64,000 nucleotides of DNA from positions 2,186,195-2,250,194 of the forward strand of contig AP017959.1 of the NCBI GenBank assembly GCA_002356215.1, given 5' to 3'. The position numbers were made by a program, and so were the translations under genes. Positions 26,810 through 36,761 of this stretch are shown here, piece by piece. Numbering within the stretch: position 1 is the first letter of the stretch; the number at the start of each line of letters is the position of its first letter. This DNA comes from [Synechococcus] sp. NIES-970 (GTDB lineage Bacteria; Cyanobacteriota; Cyanobacteriia; Cyanobacteriales; MRBY01). The notes beneath the pieces are model-generated. The model saw only the letters and a list, made by a program, of their open reading frames with translations. It was not told the origin of the DNA and did not search any database.

Positions 26810-27328
26810 TTAGTATTGGATCAGGGACAATACCGGGGCATCCGGTAGGCGATCGCGCCCTTTGAGATCCAACAGTTCCACAATAAATATAAAACCAATA
26901 ATTTCGCAGCCGATTTTGGTAAGCAATTCGGCGGTGGCCTTGGCGGTGCCCCCAGTGGCAATCAAATCATCGACGATCAAAATTTTGTCGCCGGAACCGA
27001 CCGCATCCTGGTGAATTTCGAGGGTATCGGTGCCGTATTCCAACTCATATTCCACCGTATGCACCGCCGCTGGTAATTTCCCAGGCTTGCGCACCGGTAC
27101 AAAACCGGCGTTGAGGTTGTAGGCAAGGGTCGGCCCAAAGATAAAACCCCTTGATTCCATGCCTACCACATGGTCAGGTTTGAGATTCGCTTCGATACAC
27201 AGTTGCACCAGGGCATCCATGGTGTAGCGCATCCCTTCGGGATGGTTGAGGAGGGTAGTAATGTCCCGGAAAAGGATGCCAGGTTTCGGAAAATCAGGAA
27301 TATCGCGGATGAGGGACTTTAAATCCAT
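26810..27328 (-). CDS. apt: Adenine phosphoribosyltransferase
   Basis: 172 residues from the ATG at 27326-27328, the normal Apt N-terminus [24 protein letters not shown] (an ATG four codons upstream is unlikely). Salvages adenine to AMP with PRPP. The PRPP site [17 protein letters not shown] is at about 118-134, and [17 protein letters not shown] near 55 is the family flap region. Complete. Lies 31 nt after the DppB-type permease start on the same strand reading direction, and is divergent from ribE. Confidence 0.95.
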   Translation of the reverse strand: MDLKSLIRDIPDFPKPGILFRDITTLLNHPEGMRYTMDALVQLCIEANLKPDHVVGMESRGFIFGPTLAYNLNAGFVPVRKPGKLPAAVHTVEYELEYGTDTLEIHQDAVGSGDKILIVDDLIATGGTAKATAELLTKIGCEIIGFIFIVELLDLKGRDRLPDAPVLSLIQY

Positions 27329-27522
27329 AGTTTCTAACACAAGCTCTAACGCAAAAGGCGATCGCCCCCCATCTTACCGATTTCTGGAGCTCTGGGCACA
27401 GCAGCGATGACTTTTTCTGGGTTTCGTTTTTGTCTGCTGAAACGAGGGCAAGCCCCGGTTTGGTCGGTCAATCCCGGTACAATCAAAAAACCCTTACGTT
27501 ATGCATCTGCACCGAACGCCCC

Positions 27523-28206
27523 GTGTTTACTGGATTGATTCAAGCCCTTGGTTCCGTTAAAGCCCTTGGAGGCGATCGCTTTGCCATCGAAATCGCCGGT
27601 CATAGCGTGGCCCAAGTCATGCACGATCTGGCCCTGGGGGACAGTGTGGCAGTGGATGGGGTGTGTTTAACCGTGGAAAGCATTGTCGAACAGGGTTTTA
27701 TCGCGACAGCCTCCCCCGAAACCCTGAAGCGCACAACCCTCGGAGAAGCTGTCAGCCGCTCCCAGTGGGTCAACATTGAAACGTCCCTCAGGGTCGGCAG
27801 TAAAATCGGTGGCCATTTCGTTTCTGGCCACGTGGATACCATCGGCGCCTTTGAAAAAGCAGTACAGACAGCCCAGGCCTGGGAACTATGGTTTACCAGC
27901 GCCAAAGCCTATCAAGACACCTGGGATGCGAATATTGCCCCCTGCCTCGTGTCTAAGGGGAGCATCGCGGTCAATGGCATTAGCCTCACGGTGGCGGAAT
28001 GCGATCGCCTGGGACAGTGGTTTAAGGTGGCCGTGATTCCCCACACCTACGCCGAAACCAATTTGGCCTATCTCAAGCCGGGTAGCCTGGTGAATCTAGA
28101 GGGGGATATCCTCGCCAAATATGTGCAGCGCTTCGTCAGTTACCAGCACGACCAAAAAGCCCCGGACATTGGCCTCGATTTTCTCCAGGAACATGGGTAT
28201 GTATGA
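27523..28206 (+). CDS. ribE: Riboflavin synthase, alpha subunit
   Basis: 227 residues from a GTG at 27523, where the family N-terminus M-FTGLIQALGSV begins; longer upstream in-frame readings add residues not found in the family. Two similar lumazine-binding beta barrels (about 1-95 and 96-195) carry GDSVAVDGVCLTV in the first and GSIAVNGISLTV in the second. It dismutates two 6,7-dimethyl-8-ribityllumazine to riboflavin. TACAAT at 27478-27483 may be its -10 box, 40 nt before the start. No FMN riboswitch is seen in the upstream 180 nt. Lone gene, convergent with the next. Confidence 0.94.
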   Translation: MFTGLIQALGSVKALGGDRFAIEIAGHSVAQVMHDLALGDSVAVDGVCLTVESIVEQGFIATASPETLKRTTLGEAVSRSQWVNIETSLRVGSKIGGHFVSGHVDTIGAFEKAVQTAQAWELWFTSAKAYQDTWDANIAPCLVSKGSIAVNGISLTVAECDRLGQWFKVAVIPHTYAETNLAYLKPGSLVNLEGDILAKYVQRFVSYQHDQKAPDIGLDFLQEHGYV

Positions 28207-28207
28207 A

Positions 28208-29155
28208 CTACTGAATCTTCAAGGTTCTCTGGTGGGGTGTGACTTGAATGTCCTGGCCCTTAATGGCGGCTAATTCTGTTGCCGCTGCTTGGGAACGGGG
28301 CCGCATCCGAATCAGATAATAGCCCTGTTCGCCGAGGGGGTCACAGGTGATATTTTCGGCCACTTTCTGCCAGCGGACAGGGAAACTAGCGCGATTGTAA
28401 AAAGTCAAATAAAAATCAAAGGCTTGTTGTCTAGGTGCTGCAATGTCTATCCCTAAACTTTCATGGGGATCGAGAGCGCCATAGAAAAACTGAGTATCTG
28501 TCGCCCCCACAGGGAGAAATTCTCTTTTTACCAAAGCCGCAGGCAGGCGATCGCGGAATTTAAATAGCGTAAAAATATAGTAGTGAAGCAGCTGAAAATA
28601 AAAATTAGTTTTTTGGGCAAGGGTTTGATAAAAATCGTTATTGTGGGGCGAAACTGTGCAGGGAGAAACAGTTAAATCTAAATCGGTTTTAACCGCCGGA
28701 AATTGAGGCTTTTCTTTGGGGTGATAGTAGCGTAAACCAACGGTATATTTTCCCTTGGGCAGTGTAATTTTCAATTCTTTTTGACGGGGATCATCCGTTA
28801 AGGGGGTGAAATTTAAAATGGTGCGATAACCTGGAAAGTCATAGATGCAGCCCACCCAGGATTCTGTTGAATATCGAATCATGTCCAGATCAATGATCAA
28901 TTCTTGCTCGACAGTAAGTGGCCCCAAAGTGCCAATGATTGCGTGGGTATTCCAGCGGGGTGCTTTGGTCATCAAAACAGGCAAACTCAGGAATTTCTGG
29001 AGAGATTCGGCCCCGATAATACGCCATTGTTTAGCATTCTTTTTATTGATGGCTAAATAGAGCGTATAAAGGTTCCCAATGATAAATTTATTGACCTTGT
29101 AAAAGCCGAAAGAGAACAGCGCTAGGGGAATTTCTAACCAGGGTTTGCGTGTCAT
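28208..29155 (-). CDS. Conserved-type cyanobacterial protein with N-terminal membrane helix, function unknown
   Basis: 315 residues from the ATG at 29153-29155 (the longer upstream reading is arginine-rich and unlike protein). An N-terminal hydrophobic stretch (EIPLALFSFGFYKVNKFIIGN, in part) may be one or two membrane helices; the rest is beta-rich with many Tyr and Phe (YDFPGYRTILNFTPLTDD, GKYTVGLRYYHPKEKP, YFQLLHYYIFTLFKFRDR). It may be a periplasmic or membrane-associated domain protein. No motif lets me name a function. Its stop is 2 nt from the ribE stop on the other strand, so the two genes converge tightly. Confidence 0.72.
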   Translation of the reverse strand: MTRKPWLEIPLALFSFGFYKVNKFIIGNLYTLYLAINKKNAKQWRIIGAESLQKFLSLPVLMTKAPRWNTHAIIGTLGPLTVEQELIIDLDMIRYSTESWVGCIYDFPGYRTILNFTPLTDDPRQKELKITLPKGKYTVGLRYYHPKEKPQFPAVKTDLDLTVSPCTVSPHNNDFYQTLAQKTNFYFQLLHYYIFTLFKFRDRLPAALVKREFLPVGATDTQFFYGALDPHESLGIDIAAPRQQAFDFYLTFYNRASFPVRWQKVAENITCDPLGEQGYYLIRMRPRSQAAATELAAIKGQDIQVTPHQRTLKIQ

Positions 29156-29177
29156 TTTTTGCTGGGAAAATTGCGTC

Positions 29178-29861
29178 CTAAATTCTACCGTAGTGGGCGA
29201 TCGCCTGATGGGTTTGCCAGGCCCAGAGCTGGTCACCATAGGAAAAATGCCACCATTCGTTGGGGTGAATCACAAAACCTGCCTGCTCCATCGCTTGTCT
29301 GAGCAGTTGTCGATTGCTGTGGTATCGCTGCTCGATGGGATTGGGGGACATTTGATAAAAATCGGGGTAGGAATAATCGCCGATGTCGTCAATATCGCCC
29401 CCCATGGGGACGGGCTCACCACTACGGGTGATGAGGGTTAAATCGATCGCTGCCCCCGTACTGTGGGGCGGCGGGGTGGCCGGATCTTCACTCGGTACGG
29501 CCCAAAATTGATAAACCTGTTGCCATAATTCTTTTGTCTCTAGGGGGGTCAGATGGCGATCGCCCTTGAGCTGTGCAAACGTGTAATTCACCATAAATTG
29601 CTGTACGGCGATCGGGCGATAGGCATCAAAAATTTGGAGTTGTAAGTCTGGGCGGGAGCGCTGCAATAGATCTTGGGCCTCGATCAGTTTTGTCAACACC
29701 CGGCGGCGCAAAAAATAAGGCGATCGCCCCCCATAATCTGCCCCTGCTGCCACATAGGGGTGGGGCGTTACCCGAGGAAACAGATTCGCCGGAATCGGGA
29801 TCAGAGGATCTTCTTGGGGTTGAATTGGAATCGTTTGGTAGGGTTTAACCATGGCCGACAA
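29178..29861 (-). CDS. D-Ala-D-Ala dipeptidase (VanX/DdpX family, M15D)
   Basis: 227 residues. The zinc site is complete: DAYRP at 79-83, the SxHxxGxAxD-type motif PPHSTGAAIDLTL with His133 and Asp140, and EWWHFSYGD with Glu202 and His205. Enzymes of this class cut the dipeptide D-Ala-D-Ala; VanX does so in glycopeptide resistance, while bacterial chromosomal homologues recycle peptidoglycan pieces. No vanH, vanA or vanS gene is near, so a recycling role is the better inference. It is packed directly behind ktrA, 3 nt apart, so it belongs to the ktr transcript. A Met three codons in (29852) is an alternative start. Confidence 0.9.
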   Translation of the reverse strand: MSAMVKPYQTIPIQPQEDPLIPIPANLFPRVTPHPYVAAGADYGGRSPYFLRRRVLTKLIEAQDLLQRSRPDLQLQIFDAYRPIAVQQFMVNYTFAQLKGDRHLTPLETKELWQQVYQFWAVPSEDPATPPPHSTGAAIDLTLITRSGEPVPMGGDIDDIGDYSYPDFYQMSPNPIEQRYHSNRQLLRQAMEQAGFVIHPNEWWHFSYGDQLWAWQTHQAIAHYGRI

Positions 29862-29864
29862 AAG

Positions 29865-30569
29865 CTAAGACAAAGGCAGACGATAGATCGCCTCATTAGT
29901 GCCGATCACCATCATCATCAGATCCTTGTCGAGACGGCGTTCTGGGCCAGGATTAATTTCAAAATGATCCTCATTGCCCACCGCCAGCACGTTCACCCCA
30001 TAGTTTGCCCGGAGAGAAAGCTCCGAAATGGTCTTACCATGGAAAATTTCTGGAATTTTAATCTCCACAATGCTGTGTTCGCCGTCGATGTTAAAACGAT
30101 CCAAAATTGAAGGCTTGGTCAGAGTCAGCGCGAGGGAAGCCCCTGCCTCCGCCTCTGGATAAACAATGCGATCGGCGCCTACCCGCTTTAGCAGCTTCCC
30201 ATGGACCTCCGAAGATGCCTTGGCAACCACATGGCCCACGCCTCCTTCCTTCACATTAAGGGTGGTAACGATACTCTCTTGGAGATAATTACCGATCGCC
30301 ACAATCACCGTATCAAATTCAAAAACTCCCGCCTGACGCAGGGCCGTAACTTCCGTCGAATCCAATTGCATTGCATGGGAGACGATCTTGTCGGAAGTCA
30401 CTTGGGCCACCAGTTTCGGATTCACATCCGTCCCCAGAACTTCATAGCCCATGCTGTGCAATTTCATACAAACCGCGCGTCCAAATCGTCCCAGGCCAAT
30501 GACGGCAAACTGGCGGTTTTCTTCGCGCCGGAAACCCTGAAACAGAAAATTCCAATTACGTAAATTCAC
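29865..30569 (-). CDS. ktrA: Potassium uptake regulatory subunit KtrA (TrkA-like, NAD-binding)
   Basis: 234 residues. RCK_N domain with the nucleotide fold GLGRFGRAVCMKLHSMGYEVLGTD (GxGxxG, acidic ribose contact Asp) at about 24-50, and C-terminal RCK_C domain near 145-230. KtrA forms a ring that gates KtrB with ATP/ADP or NAD. It is followed 59 nt later (reading leftward from ktrB) and preceded on its transcript by ktrB. In Synechocystis a third protein, KtrE, is also needed; no ktrE gene is seen here. The pair supports Na+-dependent K+ uptake, important in salt stress and cell turgor. Confidence 0.92.
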   Translation of the reverse strand: MNLRNWNFLFQGFRREENRQFAVIGLGRFGRAVCMKLHSMGYEVLGTDVNPKLVAQVTSDKIVSHAMQLDSTEVTALRQAGVFEFDTVIVAIGNYLQESIVTTLNVKEGGVGHVVAKASSEVHGKLLKRVGADRIVYPEAEAGASLALTLTKPSILDRFNIDGEHSIVEIKIPEIFHGKTISELSLRANYGVNVLAVGNEDHFEINPGPERRLDKDLMMMVIGTNEAIYRLPLS

Positions 30570-30628
30570 CGTTTATGTCTACTCCAAAACCCAAAGGGTT
30601 GCTCGATGATCGCTGATGTTTGCTGGCA

Positions 30629-31963
30629 TTATCCCACAAGTAAATTTTCTTCGGGATAACTGACCCGCCGGGGGGCTACTTCCCCAAGAATTGCGGACAT
30701 CAGCAGTAAAACCCCGACCCGTCCGCAGTACATTGTGAAAATAAGGGTCATTTGACCAATGGGTGAAATGCTGGCTGTAATCCCTGTGGAGAGGCCGACG
30801 GTGGCAAAGGCAGAAATAACTTCAAACAGGATGGCAATCAGTTCGATTTCTGGGTTACAGATGGAAATGACCGCCGTGGCAATAGTAATCAAGGTCACGG
30901 AACCGAAGACAACGGCGATCGCCTTGAAGACAATCGTCTGCATAATTTCGCGGCGAAAGAGAATTACATGGTGATGGCCCAGCAAAACAGTTTTTGTACA
31001 ACTGGCCAAAATACTCAGGGTGGTGGTTTTGATTCCTCCCCCTGTACCACTGGGGCTAGCCCCGATAAACATTAAGCCCATCGTGATGAATAGCCCGGCC
31101 GTTGTCATTTTGCCGATGTCGATACTATTGAAGCCAGCGGTGCGGGTGGTCACAGATTGGAACCAAGCGGCGATCGCCTTTTCACCCCAACTCATCCCTG
31201 CAAAGGTATCCGGATTTGACCATTCCACAAATAAAAAGGCAACCGTCCCCACCCCCAAAAGCCAGAGAGTTGTCGTCGTCACCACCGAAAAATTGAGCGA
31301 GAACGCAAAGGGACGCCGCTTCCGGAGCCAACGGTGCCGCAGCCAGAGGTACATCTCGATAATCGCTTCATAGCCAATGCCCCCAAAAATAATTAGCCCA
31401 GAGATTGCCCCACTCACCAATAGAGAATGTTGATAGCCGATCAAATTATCTGAAAATAGACTAAATCCGGCATTATTCCAGGCACTGATGCTGTGAAAAA
31501 TGGCCAACCAAAGCCCTTCGAGGGGGTTAAAATCCTGGCTAAATCTGCCAAAAAGTAGAATTATGCCGGTTAACTCCCCCAACATCGTCGTCGCAATGAT
31601 CGAGCGGATTAGATTGCGCGTCCCTTGGCTGTAGGGTTGGTCAAAGGATTCTTTGATGGCAAATCGTTGATCGAGGGCAAACCTCCGGCCAAGAAGTAGC
31701 ATCAGGAAAGTAGATAGGGTCATGTAACCTAGCCCGCCCACTTGAATCAGCAGGAGAATGACTCCTTGGCCAAAATGGGAAAAAACGGTGCCGGTGTCGA
31801 CCACAATCAGACCCGTCACACAAACTGCGGAGGTAGAGGTAAATAGGGCAACCAGAGGGCTATTCCATTCCCCTGAAGCAGTCGACAAGGGCAATGTTAA
31901 CAATAAAGCACCCAGCAAAATGGCACTTAGAAAGCCAAGGCAAATCGTTCTGGCGATAGTCAT
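30629..31963 (-). CDS. ktrB: Potassium transporter membrane subunit KtrB (TrkH/NtpJ)
   Basis: 444 residues, about eight to ten membrane spans in four M1-P-M2 repeats. Each repeat carries the selectivity-filter Gly near a pore loop: SAVCVTGL (about 46-53), SAWNNAGF, TTRTAGFNS and ATVGLSTG, with the inner gate loop GASPSGTGGGIKTT. All four Gly are present, so the pore should work. Encoded ahead of ktrA on the minus strand, in the usual Ktr operon. It may be regulated by osmotic or salt stress in cyanobacteria; no promoter site can be fixed by eye. Confidence 0.93.
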   Translation of the reverse strand: MTIARTICLGFLSAILLGALLLTLPLSTASGEWNSPLVALFTSTSAVCVTGLIVVDTGTVFSHFGQGVILLLIQVGGLGYMTLSTFLMLLLGRRFALDQRFAIKESFDQPYSQGTRNLIRSIIATTMLGELTGIILLFGRFSQDFNPLEGLWLAIFHSISAWNNAGFSLFSDNLIGYQHSLLVSGAISGLIIFGGIGYEAIIEMYLWLRHRWLRKRRPFAFSLNFSVVTTTTLWLLGVGTVAFLFVEWSNPDTFAGMSWGEKAIAAWFQSVTTRTAGFNSIDIGKMTTAGLFITMGLMFIGASPSGTGGGIKTTTLSILASCTKTVLLGHHHVILFRREIMQTIVFKAIAVVFGSVTLITIATAVISICNPEIELIAILFEVISAFATVGLSTGITASISPIGQMTLIFTMYCGRVGVLLLMSAILGEVAPRRVSYPEENLLVG

Positions 31964-32021
31964 GGTTGATTAAAACTACGGATAGGGAAAGTGTATTAGT
32001 CGAGGCCATGGGTCATTGCAT

Positions 32022-33023
32022 TCAGGTACGGAATTGGGCGAGCTTTTGGCGTAGAGCTAATTTTAAGTGCACAAGGAGAGGGTTTTTACGTTGGAGCTGG
32101 ATATTGGCTGGGTATTGGGCTTGGTAATCGAAGAAACGGTTGACCTCCTGCAAGATCGTGGCAAAGCGGGGCAGGATCGTTTCGGCGCGGTGTGGCTGCA
32201 GTAGAGCTTCGGTGGTGAAATTCGTCGGAGGATTTTCCAGGGCTGCTAAAAGGCGATCGCCGTCGTATTCGACACAATAGGTGCTGATCTTTTGACAGTT
32301 AAACCCAGGGTCGAGGTAGTCTGCCAAGGCACCATTAACGCTGCTAAAAAGCTGGCAACCACAGGCGATCGCCTCTAGGGGGGGCAGACCAAACCCTTCA
32401 CTGACAGCATTATTGAGCCAATATTCCGCCGAATCATAGAGATAAATTTTACTGCGATTGAACAGCTGCGCTAAATCCGGCACAAAGGAACTCACCACTT
32501 CTACCCGGCACTTTCCTTGGAGGTAGGGTACCAGTTGCTGGAGCACATAACTGGAGGTTTTGCGGGTCTGCACCAGCACATCGATATCCCGTTCTTGGTG
32601 CAAATCTTGAAACTCTGGGGAAATTTGATTGGGTAGATAAAACAAAGGATTGTTCGGTGCCTTTTGGCCCCAATAGCCGAGGGAATTGTGGCTCACGGCC
32701 CAAATGGGAATGTGACTGGGCAACTGAAAACCATAGCCAGTACTGTGGGCATGGTAAACCACATGGTGCGATCGCAGTTGTTTGACCAACTTGGGAATAT
32801 CAAAACCCCAACTGATCACGAAAATCGCCTCCTGGGGGCGCACCTGGGCCAACACATCCGGTAAATATAGATGGTCGGAGGCTGTTTCCCGATAGGTGAC
32901 TAAATGGGCCGATTGCAGTTGCTGGGCCAGTTCGCAGGTTTTGATTTCGGCAAAGAGGCCACCGCTGGCAAATTTTTTGCTGACACCGGGGACAAGGAAA
33001 TAAAGCGATCGCATAGTAGCCAT
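32022..33023 (-). CDS. Glycosyltransferase, GT4-like
   Basis: 333 residues, two Rossmann-like halves of the GT-B fold. The C-terminal half contains NAVSEGFGLPPLEAIACGCQLFSS, the E(x7)E donor-sugar motif of GT4 retaining enzymes, though the first Glu is shifted in the sequence. The N-terminal part YFLVPGVSKKFASGGLFAEIKTC matches the acceptor-side strand of such enzymes. It has no membrane segment. Its sugar, lipid or protein target cannot be told. Divergent from the DppDF gene with a roughly 100-nt gap. A second ATG at 33012-33014 is as good a start. Confidence 0.85.
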   Translation of the reverse strand: MATMRSLYFLVPGVSKKFASGGLFAEIKTCELAQQLQSAHLVTYRETASDHLYLPDVLAQVRPQEAIFVISWGFDIPKLVKQLRSHHVVYHAHSTGYGFQLPSHIPIWAVSHNSLGYWGQKAPNNPLFYLPNQISPEFQDLHQERDIDVLVQTRKTSSYVLQQLVPYLQGKCRVEVVSSFVPDLAQLFNRSKIYLYDSAEYWLNNAVSEGFGLPPLEAIACGCQLFSSVNGALADYLDPGFNCQKISTYCVEYDGDRLLAALENPPTNFTTEALLQPHRAETILPRFATILQEVNRFFDYQAQYPANIQLQRKNPLLVHLKLALRQKLAQFRT

Positions 33024-33124
33024 TGGAACTGTCTCTAAAAATATACTGTTTATCTTGAGAAATACTTGGCAGGGCCAGAAATCCCTTTAAAATCAGAGGG
33101 TCAGTGTTCCCCCGTTGCCCCCCT

Positions 33125-34756
33125 ATGACCACGTCTCTACTCCAGGTTCAAGATCTCCGCATCGCCTATCCCGCCCAGGGTACAGATTTACAATGGGCTG
33201 TCGCCGGGGTGTCTTTTCAAGTCAATCAAGGCGATCGCCTCGGCCTCGTGGGCGAATCGGGCTGCGGGAAATCCACCATCGGCCGCGCCCTACTGCAACT
33301 GCTACCCAGGGGTTCCCAAGTAACTGGGGGAGCCACCTTCCAGGAACAACCCATCTTAAATCTGCAAGGCGAGGCCCTGCGCCATTACCGGGGAGAAGTG
33401 GTGGGGCTAATTTTCCAAGACCCGATGACCAGGCTTGATCCCTTGATGACCATCGGCAACCACTGCCTCGAAACCCTCCGTTGCCATCGCCCCGACCTCA
33501 GCGCCCAGGCCGCTAAACAAAAAGCCCTCGAAACCCTCGCCGCTGTGCGCATTCCTGAAAATCGCTGGGATCAATATCCCCACGAATTTAGTGGCGGTAT
33601 GCGCCAACGGGTGGCGATCGCCCTCGCCCTACTGCTAGATCCAAAATTCATCATCGCCGATGAACCCACCACCAGCCTTGATGTCACCGTCGCCAACGAA
33701 ATTCTCCAGGAACTGACCCGCCTCTGCGCCGAACGGGATATGGGCCTGTTGCTGATTTCCCATGACCTCGCCATGGTGGCAGAATATTGCACCGACATCG
33801 CCGTCATGTATCAGGGGGAAATCGTCGAAACCGGCCCCGTCCAGCAAATCTTCAATGACCCGCAGCATCCCTACACCCAAGCTCTCCTCAAAGCAGCCCT
33901 CCACCTCCACAGCGATCAAGAAATCTCCCAGAATCCAGAAAAGCGGCCGATCCTCTCCCTTGAAAATTTGGAACAGCACTACATCCTAGAGAGCAACCTG
34001 TTTCAACAGCTGATCACTGGCCAAAAAACCCAGGTGATCCGCGCCGTCGATGGCATTGATCTCGATATTTATGCGGGCGAGATCCTTGGCCTCGTGGGGG
34101 AATCGGGCTGTGGTAAATCCACCCTCTCCCGAACGATTTTGCAACTGGTTAGACCCACCGGGGGCAAAGTGCTATTTGAGGGCAAAGAATTAAATCAACT
34201 TTCCGTAGCCCAGATGCGATCGCAACGGCGACATTTACAGATGATCTTCCAAGATCCCCACGCCTCTCTCAATCCCTTGATGACCGTGGGGGAAAATATC
34301 GGCGACCCGCTCCACATCCATCAGTTGGCGACGGGGCCAGCGGTAAAAGACAAGGTGCTGCAAATGTTGGAAAAGGTAGGCTTAACGCCTGCCGAAGAAT
34401 ATTACGCCCGTTATCCCCGGCAACTGTCTGGGGGGCAGCAGCAACGGGTGGGCATTGCCAGGGCCTTGATCACCGAGCCGCGCCTGGTGATCTGTGATGA
34501 ACCGGTCAGTATGCTCGATGCCAGTATTCAGGCCCAGGTATTGGATCTGATGCAAACCCTCAAGGCAGAATTTGACCTCACCTATCTATTCATTACCCAT
34601 GATCTGTGGGTGGCGAAATTTTTGTGCGATCGCATTGCCGTGATGAACCAGGGCAAAATTGTGGAGATTGGTCCCACCGTCGAGATTTTCAACAATCCCC
34701 AACATCCCTATACCCAAAAACTCTTGGGGGCCGCCCCCCTGATCCAGCGGATTTAG
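33125..34756 (+). CDS. Fused peptide/nickel ABC transporter ATPase (DppD-DppF type)
   Basis: 543 residues from the ATG at 33125. Two complete ABC domains of the OppD/DppD and OppF/DppF kind in one chain. First domain Walker [10 protein letters not shown] near 45, signature FSGGMRQR near 156, Walker [13 protein letters not shown] near 175; second domain Walker [10 protein letters not shown] near 330, signature LSGGQQQR near 438, Walker [14 protein letters not shown] near 460. The LI.DP-rich ends typical of this family lie after each. It would drive a DppBC-type permease; one DppB-type permease gene lies about 7 kb away on the other strand, but no dppA or dppC is in the window. Its stop is 2 nt from the convergent histidine kinase gene. 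Confidence 0.92.
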   Translation: MTTSLLQVQDLRIAYPAQGTDLQWAVAGVSFQVNQGDRLGLVGESGCGKSTIGRALLQLLPRGSQVTGGATFQEQPILNLQGEALRHYRGEVVGLIFQDPMTRLDPLMTIGNHCLETLRCHRPDLSAQAAKQKALETLAAVRIPENRWDQYPHEFSGGMRQRVAIALALLLDPKFIIADEPTTSLDVTVANEILQELTRLCAERDMGLLLISHDLAMVAEYCTDIAVMYQGEIVETGPVQQIFNDPQHPYTQALLKAALHLHSDQEISQNPEKRPILSLENLEQHYILESNLFQQLITGQKTQVIRAVDGIDLDIYAGEILGLVGESGCGKSTLSRTILQLVRPTGGKVLFEGKELNQLSVAQMRSQRRHLQMIFQDPHASLNPLMTVGENIGDPLHIHQLATGPAVKDKVLQMLEKVGLTPAEEYYARYPRQLSGGQQQRVGIARALITEPRLVICDEPVSMLDASIQAQVLDLMQTLKAEFDLTYLFITHDLWVAKFLCDRIAVMNQGKIVEIGPTVEIFNNPQHPYTQKLLGAAPLIQRI

Positions 34757-34757
34757 G

Positions 34758-36731
34758 TTAATTTTGGGATGGGTCAGGGCGACTGGATAAGGTGAAATAA
34801 AAGGCCGAGCCATAACTTTCTGGGACGATCGCCCCTGGGTCAAACCAAGAGGACGGGGGATCCCCCGCTAATTGGCCATTACTGAGTACCCAAATTTTGC
34901 CGCCCATGATATTCACAAGTCGTTTGGCGATCGCCAAGCCCAGACCACTGCCCCCATAACGCCGACTAATCGACGCATTCGCCTGGGTAAAAGGTTGAAA
35001 AAGCTGCTGGAGTTGCTCCCCTTGGATGCCGATCCCTGTGTCGATAATGGCAAAACCCAATTCTGCATCGGCTCCGGGGAGTGGTGAAACCGCATAGCTA
35101 CTCACAACCAACTGCACCGAACCTGATTCCGTAAATTTCAAGCCATTGCCCAGCAGATTGAAGAGGATTTGCCTGAGTCGCAGATCGTCCCCCAGGAAAA
35201 AATCAGGTAAATCACTGTCTATCCGATATTCCAAGGCGATTCCTTTTTTCTCCGCCTGAACTTTGAGCAGGGTCAAAACAGATTTCAAAAGCTCCGGGAG
35301 AGAAAAAGAACGCTCTTCCAGGCGGAGGCTTCCCGATTCGACCCGGAGAAAGTCTAAGATGTCGTTGATAATGTTGAGGAGTGTTTTGCCACTATCTTCG
35401 ATGATCGCAACCAATTCTGCCTGCTCCTCGTCTAAATCCATGATTGACAGCAAATGGGCGACGCCAATGACCCCATTCATGGGTGTGCGGATCTCATGGC
35501 TCATATTTGCTAAAAATTGATTTTTTTCCTGGGCGGCCATTTCAGCGGCTTTTTTCGCTTGGATCAAGTTCAGTTGTCGTTTGAGGGCTTGGTTATATTT
35601 GACCAGGAGATGCTCCCGTTGGTGGTAGGCAAGTTCTTTTTGGGCCGAGAGTTCTTCTAGTCGTTGGTTTTGCAGGGCTAGGGTTTGGTTAGTGGCCTTG
35701 AGCTCTGCCTTGGCCTGCTGCTTTTCATTCAAGACGGCGATCAATGTGAGGGTCATGAGCCCAATGCAGGCGATGAAAAATTGTGAGAGCAGCAGAGAGT
35801 TGCGGAGAGATTCACCAACGAAGGTTCCGTAACCTTGTACCGTACTGATGGCGACCATCAGGACAATTGATGCCATCAGCAGGGTCGCTCCCACTTCTCG
35901 AAATTGAAACGTTGTCCACACCAGAATAGGGGCAAGGAGATATTCGCCGTGGTAGCCATTGATAATCAGGTGGCTGATTCCAGCGGTGAGGATGAGAAGA
36001 CTAAGGGCCGCAAACCAATGGTGTCGGAGATGTTGAAGGAAGATTTGATGGCGGTGCTGGATTGCAATGATCAGGGGCGCAAAAATGAGGATGCCAAAAC
36101 CATCGCTCAAAAACCAAGTGCCCGCAATTTCGGGGTAGAGTGACCAGTCTGCTTTTCCGGCCAGGCAGACGATCGCCGCGCAGGCGATCGCCACGGGGAT
36201 GTGACTGAGAATGCAACCATAGAGAATAAAATTCTGCGTCCGCTTGTGTTGATCGAAGAGGTATTGCTGGTGGTTCTGAGCTTGGAACCAACGGGCTGCG
36301 ACAATTTTTCCGGCGGTGGCGATCGCCGTAATACTGAGGGCCATCACCAAGTTTGGTAAGGCCAACCAAGCTTGGTAGATCACTAATTCTGCCCCGAAAA
36401 TCCCCCCCAAAACGCCCCACCAAACAGGCCGTCCCCAAATCACTAAAAAACCAACCGCCAGACCCCCCGGAATCCAGATGGGGGTCGAACCTGTTTCGGG
36501 ATAAACCGTGAAGTTATGGGAAAACAAAGCGGCACAAAAATAGGCGATGGTCACCACCAATTGCTTCCACCAGGGTACCGGGTTATGGAAAGAAAAATGG
36601 GCACGCAGCATCGAAATAGATGACAAAACCATTGCAGGGGGAAGCCAGCGGGAAACAACAGCTAGGCGATCATTCACTCCATTGTGGAATGCTTCCTGAC
36701 CGACCATTGCTGCTGCGCAATGAATCTCCAA
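34758..36731 (-). CDS. Membrane sensor histidine kinase with MASE1-type input domain
   Basis: 657 residues. N-terminal MASE1-like integral membrane domain (about eight spans, roughly 45-340, with [21 protein letters not shown]), a coiled-coil linker (about 345-395), HisKA with the phospho-His in [12 protein letters not shown] near 412, and HATPase_c with [25 protein letters not shown] and GGSGLGLAI up to about 630. No receiver or Hpt domain follows, so it signals to a separate response regulator not found here. The exact start is uncertain: in-frame ATGs at 36632 and 36611 would trim 33 or 40 residues. It is an orphan kinase by context. Confidence 0.88.
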   Translation of the reverse strand: MEIHCAAAMVGQEAFHNGVNDRLAVVSRWLPPAMVLSSISMLRAHFSFHNPVPWWKQLVVTIAYFCAALFSHNFTVYPETGSTPIWIPGGLAVGFLVIWGRPVWWGVLGGIFGAELVIYQAWLALPNLVMALSITAIATAGKIVAARWFQAQNHQQYLFDQHKRTQNFILYGCILSHIPVAIACAAIVCLAGKADWSLYPEIAGTWFLSDGFGILIFAPLIIAIQHRHQIFLQHLRHHWFAALSLLILTAGISHLIINGYHGEYLLAPILVWTTFQFREVGATLLMASIVLMVAISTVQGYGTFVGESLRNSLLLSQFFIACIGLMTLTLIAVLNEKQQAKAELKATNQTLALQNQRLEELSAQKELAYHQREHLLVKYNQALKRQLNLIQAKKAAEMAAQEKNQFLANMSHEIRTPMNGVIGVAHLLSIMDLDEEQAELVAIIEDSGKTLLNIINDILDFLRVESGSLRLEERSFSLPELLKSVLTLLKVQAEKKGIALEYRIDSDLPDFFLGDDLRLRQILFNLLGNGLKFTESGSVQLVVSSYAVSPLPGADAELGFAIIDTGIGIQGEQLQQLFQPFTQANASISRRYGGSGLGLAIAKRLVNIMGGKIWVLSNGQLAGDPPSSWFDPGAIVPESYGSAFYFTLSSRPDPSQN

Positions 36732-36761
36732 ATATAGCTTCGAATTAGCCGGCTCCAGTGA

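Noticed and set aside
27341-27522. FMN riboswitch ahead of ribE
   Set aside because: The conserved RFN-element bases and stems are not seen; the leader is short and holds only a -10-like box.
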